Assembly (NCBI GenBank): GCA_040219135.1 | Contig: JAVJTA010000017.1 | Location: 186,001-250,000 of the forward strand | From: UBA7803 sp040219135 | GTDB lineage: Bacteria > Pseudomonadota > Gammaproteobacteria > Pseudomonadales > Azotimanducaceae | Reading direction: 5' to 3' | DNA length: 64,000 nucleotides | Shown: positions 8,749-16,432 of the stretch, piece by piece | How the letters are laid out: each line of letters begins with the position of its first letter | Position numbering within the stretch: the stretch's first letter is position 1 | Position numbers and translations under genes: made by a program | The notes under the pieces: model-generated | Told to the model about the DNA's origin: nothing | What the model saw: the letters and a program-made list of their open reading frames with translations, nothing else | Databases searched by the model: none

Positions 8749-9188
8749 GCGCCGCGCAGAAACTCACGCCAGCGCCATTGAGCGGCAGGATCCGGCAGGC
8801 CGGCGCTGCGCAGCCGCGCCACCTCGGTGCAGAAACTCCCGGTGAACGGCGACGGCCTCGAGTCCCACCACGCCTGCACGCCGGGAAACGCCATCCACCA
8901 CTGCAGCGTGGTGCGCCAGCGCTGCCAGACCACGTCCGGCATGGTGCCCTCCTCGGCCTGGTGGAACATGAACTCGAACGCGGTTATGTCCGTCACGCCG
9001 GCCAGCAGCAGGTCGGCGAAGTCCGCATCGCGGCTCATCCGCGCCTGGAAGTTGCTCAGCCGGTCGAGAGCGACGGCAGAGTTCTGGGTGCGCTGTGCGT
9101 GGGTGCTGTGGCGGATCTGAATGGCGAGATAGATCACCGAGATCATCACGACGAGGCCGCCGACGCTACCGAGGGCCTGCAGATTCAT
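8718..9188 (-). CDS. Small membrane-anchored protein of unknown function
   Basis: A protein of 156 residues. ATG 9188 is favoured because GGAGGAGG sits just before it; an ATG at 9203 lies upstream of that site. The N-terminus has one membrane segment (GSVGGLVVMISVIYLAIQI), followed by RHSTHAQR and a soluble helical domain rich in tryptophan (WQRWRTTLQWWMAF). This layout is common in unnamed proteins of marine proteobacteria. I recognise no catalytic motif. It is convergent with, and overlaps, the monooxygenase gene. Confidence 0.6.
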   Translation of the reverse strand: MNLQALGSVGGLVVMISVIYLAIQIRHSTHAQRTQNSAVALDRLSNFQARMSRDADFADLLLAGVTDITAFEFMFHQAEEGTMPDVVWQRWRTTLQWWMAFPGVQAWWDSRPSPFTGSFCTEVARLRSAGLPDPAAQWRWREFLRGAQDAAMESPE

Positions 9189-9225
9189 CGGAACCTCCTC
9201 CATTGGGTGGGACCCGATTCTACCG

Positions 9226-9255
9226 GTGACGACGCGCCCGACGACTGGCTATCAT
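9226..9255 (+). promoter_or_regulatory. Candidate sigma-70-like promoter for the second TauD gene
   Basis: GTGACG at 9226-9231 (4/6 to TTGACA) is separated by 18 bases from TATCAT at 9250-9255. This would start transcription near 9262, just before the GGGAGGG ribosome site and ATG 9288. It is read by eye only. Confidence 0.3.
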
Positions 9256-9287
9256 GGTCTGATCTGGATGCCGGGAGGGTCCTGTCC

Positions 9288-10142
9288 ATGCCGTTGCGGA
9301 TCGAACCGCTCGACGCCACGTTCGGTGCGGTGGTGAGCGGCCTGCGGCTCGCCGAACTCGACGCGGATCAGTTCGATGAGCTGTACCGGGCCTGGCTCGA
9401 CTACGCGCTGCTGATCTTCCCGGGGCAGCATCTCGACAACGCCGGGCAGGTGACCTTTGCCAGGCGCTTCGGTGACCTCGAATTCGACCTGGCCCCGCTG
9501 AGCAACGTCCGCAGGGACGGCTCGCTGCGCGCCGACGACGACAGCGACGACGTGGTCAAGGTGCTCAAAGGCAACATGGGCTGGCACGCGGACAGCACCT
9601 ACATGCCGGTGCAGGCCAAGGGCGCCGTGTTCACCGCCCATGTGGTGCCGCCAGCCGGAGGCGAGACCGGCTGGGCCGACATGCGCGCCGCTTACGATGC
9701 TCTGGACGACGATCTGCGCCAGCGGGTCAGCGGTCTCAGCGCCCGACACTCGCTGTACTACAGTCAGGCCAAACTCGGCCACGCGCCGAAGCCGGGCAGC
9801 GACTACAGCGGCTACGGCTTTCACGATCAGGAACCGCCGTTGCGGCCGCTGGTCAAGGTGCATCCGGAAACCGGCCGCCGCTCGCTGTTGATCGGGCGCC
9901 ACGCCCACGGCATTCCCGGGATGACGGCTGACGAGTCCGAACGCCTGCTCGACGGGCTGGTGACTTTCGCCTGTCAGGCGCCGCGCATCTACCACCACCG
10001 CTGGGCGCCCGGAGACGCGGTGCTCTGGGACAACCGCTGCCTGCTGCACCGGGCGCGGCCCTGGGACATGCGTGAGCCGCGCATCATGTTCCACTCGCGG
10101 ATTGCCGGAGATCCGGCGTCGGAGTCCGCCGAGGCGGCCTGA
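9288..10142 (+). CDS. TauD/TfdA family dioxygenase
   Basis: Fe(II)/2-oxoglutarate oxygenase of 284 residues. ATG 9288 is chosen because GGGAGGG precedes it at good spacing and the domain starts there (MPLRIEPLDATFGAVVSGL); the frame is open further upstream, but that part runs through other genes. Iron ligands are H100 and D102 in WHADSTY and H254 in CLLHRARPWD. It is followed after 48 bases by a class II aldolase gene in the same direction, probably as one unit. The substrate is unknown. Confidence 0.84.
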   Translation: MPLRIEPLDATFGAVVSGLRLAELDADQFDELYRAWLDYALLIFPGQHLDNAGQVTFARRFGDLEFDLAPLSNVRRDGSLRADDDSDDVVKVLKGNMGWHADSTYMPVQAKGAVFTAHVVPPAGGETGWADMRAAYDALDDDLRQRVSGLSARHSLYYSQAKLGHAPKPGSDYSGYGFHDQEPPLRPLVKVHPETGRRSLLIGRHAHGIPGMTADESERLLDGLVTFACQAPRIYHHRWAPGDAVLWDNRCLLHRARPWDMREPRIMFHSRIAGDPASESAEAA

Positions 10143-10190
10143 GCCGGTGTGGTAGAGTCCCGCGCTCAGCACAACCCCGGGGAGAACGCC

Positions 10191-10961
10191 ATGTCCGCCA
10201 ACGCACAAGCCATCGAATCGGTTCGGGATCGGGTATCGGATGCCGAGTGGCAGCAGCGCGTCGATCTCGCTGCGCTGTACCGTCTGGTCGCCAGCTACGG
10301 CTGGGACGACATGCTGTTTACCCATCTCTCCGCCCGGGTTCCGGGTACCAAGGATCAGTTTCTGCTCAATCCCATCGGCCTGATGTTCGACGAGGTCACC
10401 GCGTCGAGCCTGGTCAAGGTCGACGCCGAGGGCAACAAGACGCTGGAGTCGCCCTACGACATCAATCCCGCCGGCTTCACCATTCACTCCGCCGTGCACA
10501 TGGCCCGGGAAGACGCCCACTGCGTGATGCATCTGCACACCGACGACGGGGTGGCGGTGTCGGCCCAGGAGACCGGGCTGCTCCCCATCTCCCAGCACGC
10601 GATGCAGCTCGGCGAGATCGCCTACCACGACTACGAGGGCGTGGCCCTGGATCTCGACGAGCGCGAGCGCATCGTCCGCGACCTCGGCAGCGGCCGCGCC
10701 ATGATCCTGCGCAACCACGGTACGCTGGCGGTGGGCGCCACCTGTGCGGATGCATTCATGGTCATGTACTACCTGGAACGGGCCTGCACCATGCAGGTCC
10801 GGGCGCTGGCCGGGGGCACGGCGGTCAGCCAGCCGCCCCAGGGCTCGGCCGAGAAGGCGGCGCGGCAGAGTGAAGTGCTGTTCGACGGTACCGTGGGTCC
10901 GCTCGCGTGGTCGGCGCTGGTGCGCAAGGCGGATCGGCTCGATCCGGGATTTCGCGACTGA
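10191..10961 (+). CDS. Class II aldolase/adducin family protein
   Basis: Predicted metal-dependent protein of 256 residues with ATG 10191 behind GGGGAGA. The class II aldolase fold is seen in TIHSAVHMARED, the zinc motif HLHTDDG and the downstream histidine in LRNHGTLAVG. These correspond to the metal ligands of fuculose-1-phosphate aldolase and its relatives. Many family members that sit in degradation clusters act as decarboxylases or have unknown roles, so aldolase activity is not certain. It follows the TauD gene and converges on the marR gene with nine bases between stops. Confidence 0.82.
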   Translation: MSANAQAIESVRDRVSDAEWQQRVDLAALYRLVASYGWDDMLFTHLSARVPGTKDQFLLNPIGLMFDEVTASSLVKVDAEGNKTLESPYDINPAGFTIHSAVHMAREDAHCVMHLHTDDGVAVSAQETGLLPISQHAMQLGEIAYHDYEGVALDLDERERIVRDLGSGRAMILRNHGTLAVGATCADAFMVMYYLERACTMQVRALAGGTAVSQPPQGSAEKAARQSEVLFDGTVGPLAWSALVRKADRLDPGFRD

Positions 10962-10970
10962 TCCGGGGGC

Positions 10971-11399
10971 CTACCCGCGCTCCTCGATCTGTTCGCGCAG
11001 ACTCTGCAGGCGTCGGGTGAGGCGCCGCAGGTCGGTGGCGTTGACGTCGAGGCCGGCGTCGCGGAACAGCCGCAGCTCCCGCGCCTGCATTGCAGCGAGC
11101 GTCCTGCGCCCGGCCGCAGCGACCTCGATCAGCGGCGATCGCCGGCTGGCCGGGTTGTCGCGTCGCGCTACCAGCTTGTTTTCCAGCAGTTCGTTCACCA
11201 GCGCCTGAATCCGTTGCCGGGTCACCCGCCGGTCGCGGGCCAGATCCGGCACGGTCATGGCGCCGCGCAGATCCAATACCTCCAGCACCGCGCGCATGCC
11301 CAGTGTGACGCCGCTCCCGGCGTGCAGATCCTCACCGCGCTCGACGAGCATGTTGTAGAACGTTCGGATTTCGAGAACGAGTTCGCTGACGGGTGTCAT
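10971..11399 (-). CDS. MarR family transcriptional regulator
   Basis: DNA-binding repressor-type protein of 142 residues starting at ATG 11399. The winged helix-turn-helix is visible in LRGAMTVPDLARDRRVTRQ, recognition helix RIQALVNELLENKLVARR, and the wing with DNPASRRSPLIEV. Flanking helices would form the dimer. It is divergent from the membrane hydroxylase gene. The region between them holds a perfect 35-bp inverted-repeat element that overlaps both predicted promoters, so it most likely represses itself and the hydroxylase until a ligand, perhaps a fatty or aromatic acid, releases it. Confidence 0.85.
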   Translation of the reverse strand: MTPVSELVLEIRTFYNMLVERGEDLHAGSGVTLGMRAVLEVLDLRGAMTVPDLARDRRVTRQRIQALVNELLENKLVARRDNPASRRSPLIEVAAAGRRTLAAMQARELRLFRDAGLDVNATDLRRLTRRLQSLREQIEERG

Positions 11400-11425
11400 T
11401 GCGGGGATTGTGCCCGGCCGTGTCC

Positions 11426-11431
11426 ATTGTA
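11426..11431 (-). promoter_or_regulatory. Candidate -10 box of the marR gene
   Basis: On the minus strand this reads TACAAT (5/6 to TATAAT), 26 bases ahead of the ATG of marR. It directly touches the large inverted repeat. A TTGTCA lies 19 bases further upstream inside that repeat as a weak -35. Confidence 0.35.
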
Positions 11432-11466
11432 GCAACATCTATTGTCGTATTGACAATAGATGTTGC
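11432..11466. promoter_or_regulatory. Perfect 15-bp inverted repeat, probable MarR operator
   Basis: GCAACATCTATTGTC (11432-11446), a five-base spacer, then GACAATAGATGTTGC (11452-11466): every base of the arms pairs. It lies midway between the divergent marR and hydroxylase genes. MarR dimers bind palindromes of this kind, and the site overlaps the -35 box TTGACA of the rightward promoter. Confidence 0.75.
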
Positions 11467-11479
11467 GATGGGGAATGAT
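11450..11479 (+). promoter_or_regulatory. Candidate promoter of the hydroxylase gene
   Basis: A consensus -35 TTGACA at 11450-11455, an 18-base spacer, and AATGAT at 11474-11479 (4/6) as -10. The -35 lies within the inverted repeat and the -10 abuts the second half-site pair, so a bound repressor would block polymerase. Confidence 0.5.
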
Positions 11480-11496
11480 GACAACCTGTATTGTCA
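11479..11496. promoter_or_regulatory. Second, smaller operator-like inverted repeat
   Basis: TGACAA at 11479-11484 and TTGTCA at 11491-11496 form an inverted pair with six bases between. The GACAA/TTGTC core is the same as in the large palindrome, although the half-site order is inverted. It falls at the predicted transcription start of the hydroxylase gene. Confidence 0.5.
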
Positions 11497-11526
11497 CATA
11501 GTCCCGCGCCCGGGCAGGAGGAATGC

Positions 11527-12381
11527 ATGACGGATCCGGCGAGCTGGCTGCTCGAACATGGGGAAAACGTGCAGTACGGGCTGTTCTTCGGGCTGCTTCC
11601 GTTGCTCCTGGTGGTGGAACGGATACTGCCCTTCCGGCGCCTGCCGGGCGATGCGGCGCGCCTGCGGACCAACGCCGCACTCACGCTGCTGGCGGTGCTG
11701 AGCCTGGGCATCGTGCCCGTGTCGTTCATCGGCGCCGCGATGTGGGCCGACGCCCGCGGTGTCGGTCTGCTGAATCTCGCTGCGCTGCCGCCGGGCGTCG
11801 TGATCGTTGCGACGCTGCTGCTGCGCGGTGGTCTGTCGACCCTGACCCACTGGCTGAATCATCGCGTGCCCCTGCTGTGGCGCCTGCACCGGGTCCATCA
11901 TCTGGATACCGAACTGGACGTCTCGAGCACCGTGCGATTCCATCCGCTCGAGATGCCGGTCAACGCGCTCATCGGCGTGCCGCTCGTGGTCGCATTGGGG
12001 CTGTCACCCTGGGTTCTGGTGATCTACGAGTTCCTCGACGTGGCGGTGACCCTGTTCAGCCATTCGAACCTGCAGGTGCCGGCCAAGCTCGACCGCTGGC
12101 TGCGCTACGTGCTCGTCACGCCCAACCTGCATCGGGTGCACCACTCGAGTTTCCGGCCGGAGACCGACAGCAACTACGGCGCGGTGTTTCCGATCTGGGA
12201 CGTGGTGTTCGGCACCTTCCGCAGCGAGACCCGGGAACCCCAGGAGGCCATGGAGCTCGGTCTAGAGGACGTGCGCGGGCCCGCGGCCCAGCGCCTCCTC
12301 GGCCTGCTGGTGTCGCCGCTGTATCGCGATTTATCGCGGCTCGACCGGCGGTCCGCGGGAGGCACCGAGGCGCCGACCTGA
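11527..12381 (+). CDS. Fatty acid hydroxylase superfamily (sterol desaturase-like) membrane protein
   Basis: Integral membrane di-iron enzyme of 284 residues. ATG 11527 follows AGGAGG with a short spacer. Several hydrophobic segments lie in the first half. Histidine clusters typical of the family are HWLNH (HxxxH), HRVHH and, late, HRVHHSSF. They would hold two iron atoms on the cytoplasmic face, as in sterol C-5 desaturase and carotenoid or fatty-acid hydroxylases. Activity is hydroxylation or desaturation of a lipid. Control by the divergent MarR protein is likely from the palindromes in its promoter. Confidence 0.85.
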   Translation: MTDPASWLLEHGENVQYGLFFGLLPLLLVVERILPFRRLPGDAARLRTNAALTLLAVLSLGIVPVSFIGAAMWADARGVGLLNLAALPPGVVIVATLLLRGGLSTLTHWLNHRVPLLWRLHRVHHLDTELDVSSTVRFHPLEMPVNALIGVPLVVALGLSPWVLVIYEFLDVAVTLFSHSNLQVPAKLDRWLRYVLVTPNLHRVHHSSFRPETDSNYGAVFPIWDVVFGTFRSETREPQEAMELGLEDVRGPAAQRLLGLLVSPLYRDLSRLDRRSAGGTEAPT

Positions 12382-12474
12382 TTTCGCCCGGCCCGCGGAC
12401 CCAGCGGCCGTGCCGCGTCCGGTTGCACCGCCGCGGGTTACACTGGCGGTGGGTCGGCAACGCAAGGTGCTGAG

Positions 12475-14337
12475 ATGGATACGCCCTGGGGTGAAGGCGT
12501 CACGCCGGAGAACGCCTGGACGGAGTATCCCCGGCCCCAGCTCAGGCGCGATGCCTGGCTGTCGCTGAACGGCCTCTGGGAATACGCGATCCGTCCCCGC
12601 ACGGAGCCGCTGCCGGATGCCTGGGATGGCGAGATCCTGGTGCCGTTCCCGGTAGAGAGCGCGCTGTCCCGGGTTGCCCGGCGGGTCGGGCCGACGCAAC
12701 GGCTCTGGTACCGGCGGCGGCTCACGCCGCCGACGTCCTGGGCCGGCCGGCGGATGGTGCTGCACTTCGGTGCCGTCGACTACGAAGCCGCAGTGTGGAT
12801 CGACGGTGCGTTCGTCGCCGCCCACTGCGGAGGCTTCGACCCGTTCTCCATCGATGTCAGCGAGTTCCTGCAGCCGGACGACGTCGAACTCGTGGTCGGC
12901 GTGTGGGATCCGAGCAACCGCGGCGAGCAGTCGCGCGGCAAGCAGCACCTGAATAACCAGGGCATCTGGTACACGGCGGTCACCGGCATCTGGCAGAGCG
13001 TGTGGCTCGAGCCGCTGCCCGCGGAAAACCACATCGAGGAGCTGCGGATCACGCCGGATCTTGCGGGGGCGGCGATCGATGTCGAGGTGATCCTCGGCCG
13101 CCCGACGCGACGCAGCGATCTCGGCGTGCGCCTTCGGGTGCTCGCCGACGGCCGCGAGGTCGCGGCGCGGATTGCCGCTGCTGATCGGCGGGTGCGGCTT
13201 TCCATCGACGCGCCGCGCGCCTGGTCGCCGGAACAGCCGTTTCTCTACGATCTGGTGGCCGAGCTCGTGTCCGTCGACGATCCGCTGCCCGCAGACGACG
13301 GGCAGCGCCAGCTCGCATCGCTCGACCGGCGGGTGCCGCTGCGCGGACCGAGCGAAGCCGCGCGCTACGCGGCGGCGACAGTCTCCGGCGAACCCATCGA
13401 TCGGGTCTGTGGCTGCTTCGGCATGCGCAGCCTCGGCGTCGGTCCGGATCGCGAAGGTAGGCCGGCGCTGCTGCTGAACGGCGAGCCGCGGTTTCAGCTC
13501 GGAACCCTGGACCAGGGCTGGTGGCCGGACGGTCTGCTGACGCCGCCGGCGCCGGAAGCCATTGTCTACGAGATCGAGTTCCTCAAGGCGTCCGGATTCA
13601 ACATGCTGCGCAAGCACATCAAGGTGGAGCCAGCGATCTACTACCATCACTGCGACCGCCTGGGCCTGCTGGTCTGGCAGGACATGCCGAGCGCGTTTGC
13701 GCCGGCCCAGTTCGTCGCACCGAACGACGAAGGTGAGGCGCTGAAGAAAGCGGTCGTGGTCGAGCAGTACGAGCTCGAGATGCGGCGCATGATCAACCGC
13801 CTCGGTGCGCATCCGAGTATCATCATGTGGGTGATACACAACGAAGGCTGGGGTCAGTTCGACAGCGCGCGCCTGGCGTCCTGGGTCCGGGGCCTGGACC
13901 CGACGCGGCTGGTGAACGCGGCCAGCGGCTGGCTCGACGTGGAGGCCGGCGACGTGCGCGATCGGCACGACTACGCCGAGTCACCGCAGGCGCCGGCGCC
14001 CCATCTTGAGCGGGCTCTCGTGCTCGGCGAGTACGGCGGGGTCGGCTGGCCCATCGAAGGCCATCTGTGGAACCCCGACATCCGCAACTGGGGCTACCAG
14101 ACCTACGACGATGCCGATGCGGTCCGCGCGGCCTACCGGAGGAAGACCGACGCCGTGATCGCCCTGCACCGCGAGGCCGGACTGGCAGCCGCGGTGTACA
14201 CCCAGACCACGGACGTGGAGGGCGAGGTCAACGGATTGCTCACCTACGATCGCCGGGTCGAGAAGCTGCCGCGCGAGTGGCTGGCCGATGTCCACGCGCC
14301 GCTGCGCGCGCCGTCTGCCCGGCCGATCAACGACTGA
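12475..14337 (+). CDS. Glycoside hydrolase family 2 protein
   Basis: Predicted exo-acting beta-glycosidase of 620 residues. The N-terminal sugar-binding domain shows RRDAWLSLNGLWEYA and later the immunoglobulin-like domain; the TIM barrel is C-terminal. The acid/base residue is E457 in IHNEGWG and the nucleophile E519 in LGEYGG, as in GH2. There is no signal peptide, so it probably acts in the cytoplasm on an imported glycoside or glucuronide. The length is shorter than LacZ and nearer to beta-glucuronidase-like members. AAGG precedes the start. It overlaps the end of the opposing hydrolase gene by 11 bases. The exact sugar is not predictable. Confidence 0.85.
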   Translation: MDTPWGEGVTPENAWTEYPRPQLRRDAWLSLNGLWEYAIRPRTEPLPDAWDGEILVPFPVESALSRVARRVGPTQRLWYRRRLTPPTSWAGRRMVLHFGAVDYEAAVWIDGAFVAAHCGGFDPFSIDVSEFLQPDDVELVVGVWDPSNRGEQSRGKQHLNNQGIWYTAVTGIWQSVWLEPLPAENHIEELRITPDLAGAAIDVEVILGRPTRRSDLGVRLRVLADGREVAARIAAADRRVRLSIDAPRAWSPEQPFLYDLVAELVSVDDPLPADDGQRQLASLDRRVPLRGPSEAARYAAATVSGEPIDRVCGCFGMRSLGVGPDREGRPALLLNGEPRFQLGTLDQGWWPDGLLTPPAPEAIVYEIEFLKASGFNMLRKHIKVEPAIYYHHCDRLGLLVWQDMPSAFAPAQFVAPNDEGEALKKAVVVEQYELEMRRMINRLGAHPSIIMWVIHNEGWGQFDSARLASWVRGLDPTRLVNAASGWLDVEAGDVRDRHDYAESPQAPAPHLERALVLGEYGGVGWPIEGHLWNPDIRNWGYQTYDDADAVRAAYRRKTDAVIALHREAGLAAAVYTQTTDVEGEVNGLLTYDRRVEKLPREWLADVHAPLRAPSARPIND

Positions 14338-15100
14338 GCTCGTGCGCCGCGGCGAATCGGCTGACCAGATCGACGAACAGACCGGGCCGGAAGAACGGCG
14401 AGCCGTGTCCGGTCATCTCCATGATTGCCAGGTCGCAGCCCGGGATGGCGGCGGCGATGCGTCGTGCCTCGGCCAGGTTCATGTCCTGTCTGCCGCAGGC
14501 GACCAGCACCGGCACGGTGAGGTGTCCGAGCTGTCCGGATATGTCCGGCTCGTGCTCGTGGGCGGTATGGGCCAGCAGCGCGGCGTCGCGATCCTCGTAG
14601 AATCGCCAGGACTTGCGCGGGGTCACCGCCGGCTCGCCGGCTTCCTCGAGCAGCCGGCGCGCTTCGTCACCGAGCGCGCGCTGACCGCGTTGCTCCACCG
14701 GCGGGGTGAGCGCCACGTCGAACAGGCCGAGGGCGCTGAGCCGGTCCTCGTGGCGCAGCGCGAAGCGGGCCGCCGTGCGCGCGCCGTAGGCGACGCCGAG
14801 CACGAAGGCGCAGGGAATCGCCAACGCGTCCATGATTGCCGCCAGGTCGTCGGCGTACTGGGAGAAAGTGAATCCGGAGGCGTCGCCCCGGGCGCTCTTA
14901 CCGGTGCCGCGGATGTCGTAGCGCAGCACCTGGAAGGTGTCCAGCAGGCCGTCCATGACGGGTTCCCAGCAGGTCAGGTTGTGGCTCGCCATGTTCACCA
15001 GAGCGAGCACGGGCTTGTCCACGTCACCGTCGAGGGCGTAGTGGAACGCCAGCCCGTTGGCGTCGATGAAGCGGTTGCTCTGATCGTACGGCTCGGTCAT
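14327..15100 (-). CDS. Alpha/beta-hydrolase with alanine at the nucleophile position
   Basis: Alpha/beta-hydrolase fold protein of 257 residues starting at ATG 15100, which overlaps the stop of the amidohydrolase gene (ATGA). The fold is clear: LRYDIRGTGKSARG after strand 4, and C-terminal CGRQDMNL and MTGHGSP, which supply the acid and histidine. The nucleophile elbow, however, reads LGVAYGA (A104), where LGHSxGG is expected. Either it is not a classical serine hydrolase or it has lost catalysis. Cofactor-free dioxygenases and other non-hydrolytic members of the fold exist. It probably works with the coupled amidohydrolase. Confidence 0.78.
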   Translation of the reverse strand: MTEPYDQSNRFIDANGLAFHYALDGDVDKPVLALVNMASHNLTCWEPVMDGLLDTFQVLRYDIRGTGKSARGDASGFTFSQYADDLAAIMDALAIPCAFVLGVAYGARTAARFALRHEDRLSALGLFDVALTPPVEQRGQRALGDEARRLLEEAGEPAVTPRKSWRFYEDRDAALLAHTAHEHEPDISGQLGHLTVPVLVACGRQDMNLAEARRIAAAIPGCDLAIMEMTGHGSPFFRPGLFVDLVSRFAAAHELSR

Positions 15101-16287
15101 CGCGGCTTTCCCAGGGCGCTGCCCATCAGATCTTCGAAGTTCCAGCGGTAGAAGCGCTCGCGTTCTTCGGGGGTACAGTTCTCGGCGTCGAGGCTGGCGT
15201 CGAAGCGCTTCAGCGGTGCGCGTCCGCCCTCGACGTGGGGATAGTCCGAGCTGAACAGGCACACCTCCGCCCCGCTGTTCCTGATGATCCACCCCGCCGG
15301 TTCGTGCGGGTAGGGGGTGACGCGGATCTGACGGCGTACGTACTCCGAGGGGCTAAGCGACAGCGCCTGCAGGCGTTGTTCGTTCCTGCCGAAGGCATGC
15401 GCGCAGGAATCCATGGAGCGCATCCAGCCGGGGACCCAGGCGGCTCCCATTTCGATCACACCGATCTTCAGCCGCGGGTGCCGTTCCAGCACGCCATCGA
15501 AGATCATCGTCGCCAGCGTCTGCATCGGCGCCTCGGGAATCGCCATGTAGGACACCGAGGTGAAGTTGTCGTCGCCGCCGATGAAGTCCTTCACCGGGGG
15601 CAGGCCGTTCTTCTTGTAGTCGTCGTTCAGCGCGGTGCCGCCACCGACATGGAATACCACGGGGATTCCCGTGGCCTCGGCCCGCGCCCACAGCGGCTCG
15701 AAGCCGACGTGGCTGTGCGCGTGTCCCTTCGGGCAGGCGGATGGCAGCATCAGCGCGGCCGCGCCCATGTCGATGGCCTCGGCGGCGATCCGCACGGCCT
15801 GCTCGATGTCGTTCAGAGGCACGTACAGGGCCGGCAGCAGGCGCGGATCGACGCTGCAGAAGTCCATCATGGCGTGGTTGTGGGCGCGCGCGACGGCGCC
15901 GGCGAGGCCGGCATCGCCGCCCCGATCGCTGGCGGTCAGCGGGCGCAGCCCGGCGGTGGTGAACACCAGCTGGCTGGCGACGCCGAGGTAGTCGAGTGCC
16001 CGCGGGCGCTCCGCCTTGACGAAGGCGCCGAGCGCCGTGAATCCCTTGCGCAGGGTGATCTCGTCTTCGCTGCGGCCGTCGTAGGCCGGGTCCTCATAGG
16101 CGCGCCGAGCCTTGGCGACGATCTCGTGGACCTGCCCGTTGCTCGGCTGCAGGAACGGCTGTAGGCGCTCCCTGTCGTCGGGATCGACCCAGGGATCGAG
16201 CCAGCCCGGGGCCTCGAATACGTGGGCGTCGGCATCGTGGACGATGCGATCGTTGATGTAGGGCACGGCCAGCTCTCCCGGCGACAT
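15097..16287 (-). CDS. Amidohydrolase 2 (ACMSD-like) family metal-dependent hydrolase
   Basis: TIM-barrel hydrolase of 396 residues. The N-terminal DADAHVFE (D20, H22) is the first metal motif; VVFHVGGG and, near the C-terminus, CLFSSDYPHVEGG supply further ligands. The C-terminal FYRWNFEDLMG is frequent in the COG2159 group, which includes decarboxylases such as ACMSD and gamma-resorcylate decarboxylase as well as hydrolases. Hence decarboxylation or C-C bond cleavage is as likely as hydrolysis. It is first in a two-gene leftward operon with the alpha/beta-hydrolase and is divergent from the PRPP-synthetase-like gene. Confidence 0.82.
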   Translation of the reverse strand: MSPGELAVPYINDRIVHDADAHVFEAPGWLDPWVDPDDRERLQPFLQPSNGQVHEIVAKARRAYEDPAYDGRSEDEITLRKGFTALGAFVKAERPRALDYLGVASQLVFTTAGLRPLTASDRGGDAGLAGAVARAHNHAMMDFCSVDPRLLPALYVPLNDIEQAVRIAAEAIDMGAAALMLPSACPKGHAHSHVGFEPLWARAEATGIPVVFHVGGGTALNDDYKKNGLPPVKDFIGGDDNFTSVSYMAIPEAPMQTLATMIFDGVLERHPRLKIGVIEMGAAWVPGWMRSMDSCAHAFGRNEQRLQALSLSPSEYVRRQIRVTPYPHEPAGWIIRNSGAEVCLFSSDYPHVEGGRAPLKRFDASLDAENCTPEERERFYRWNFEDLMGSALGKPR

Positions 16288-16432
16288 CGGATCGAAGTAC
16301 GGTAGCGTGACATGCGGTCACGCGGCAACGCCGCAGGCCATCGAGCGCGGCGGCGGCGTCCCCCCGGATCCGTGCACTTCCGGCGCGTGCGGCGTAAAGT
16401 TCGCCCATGATTCGGGCCGGGGAGGGCAGACG

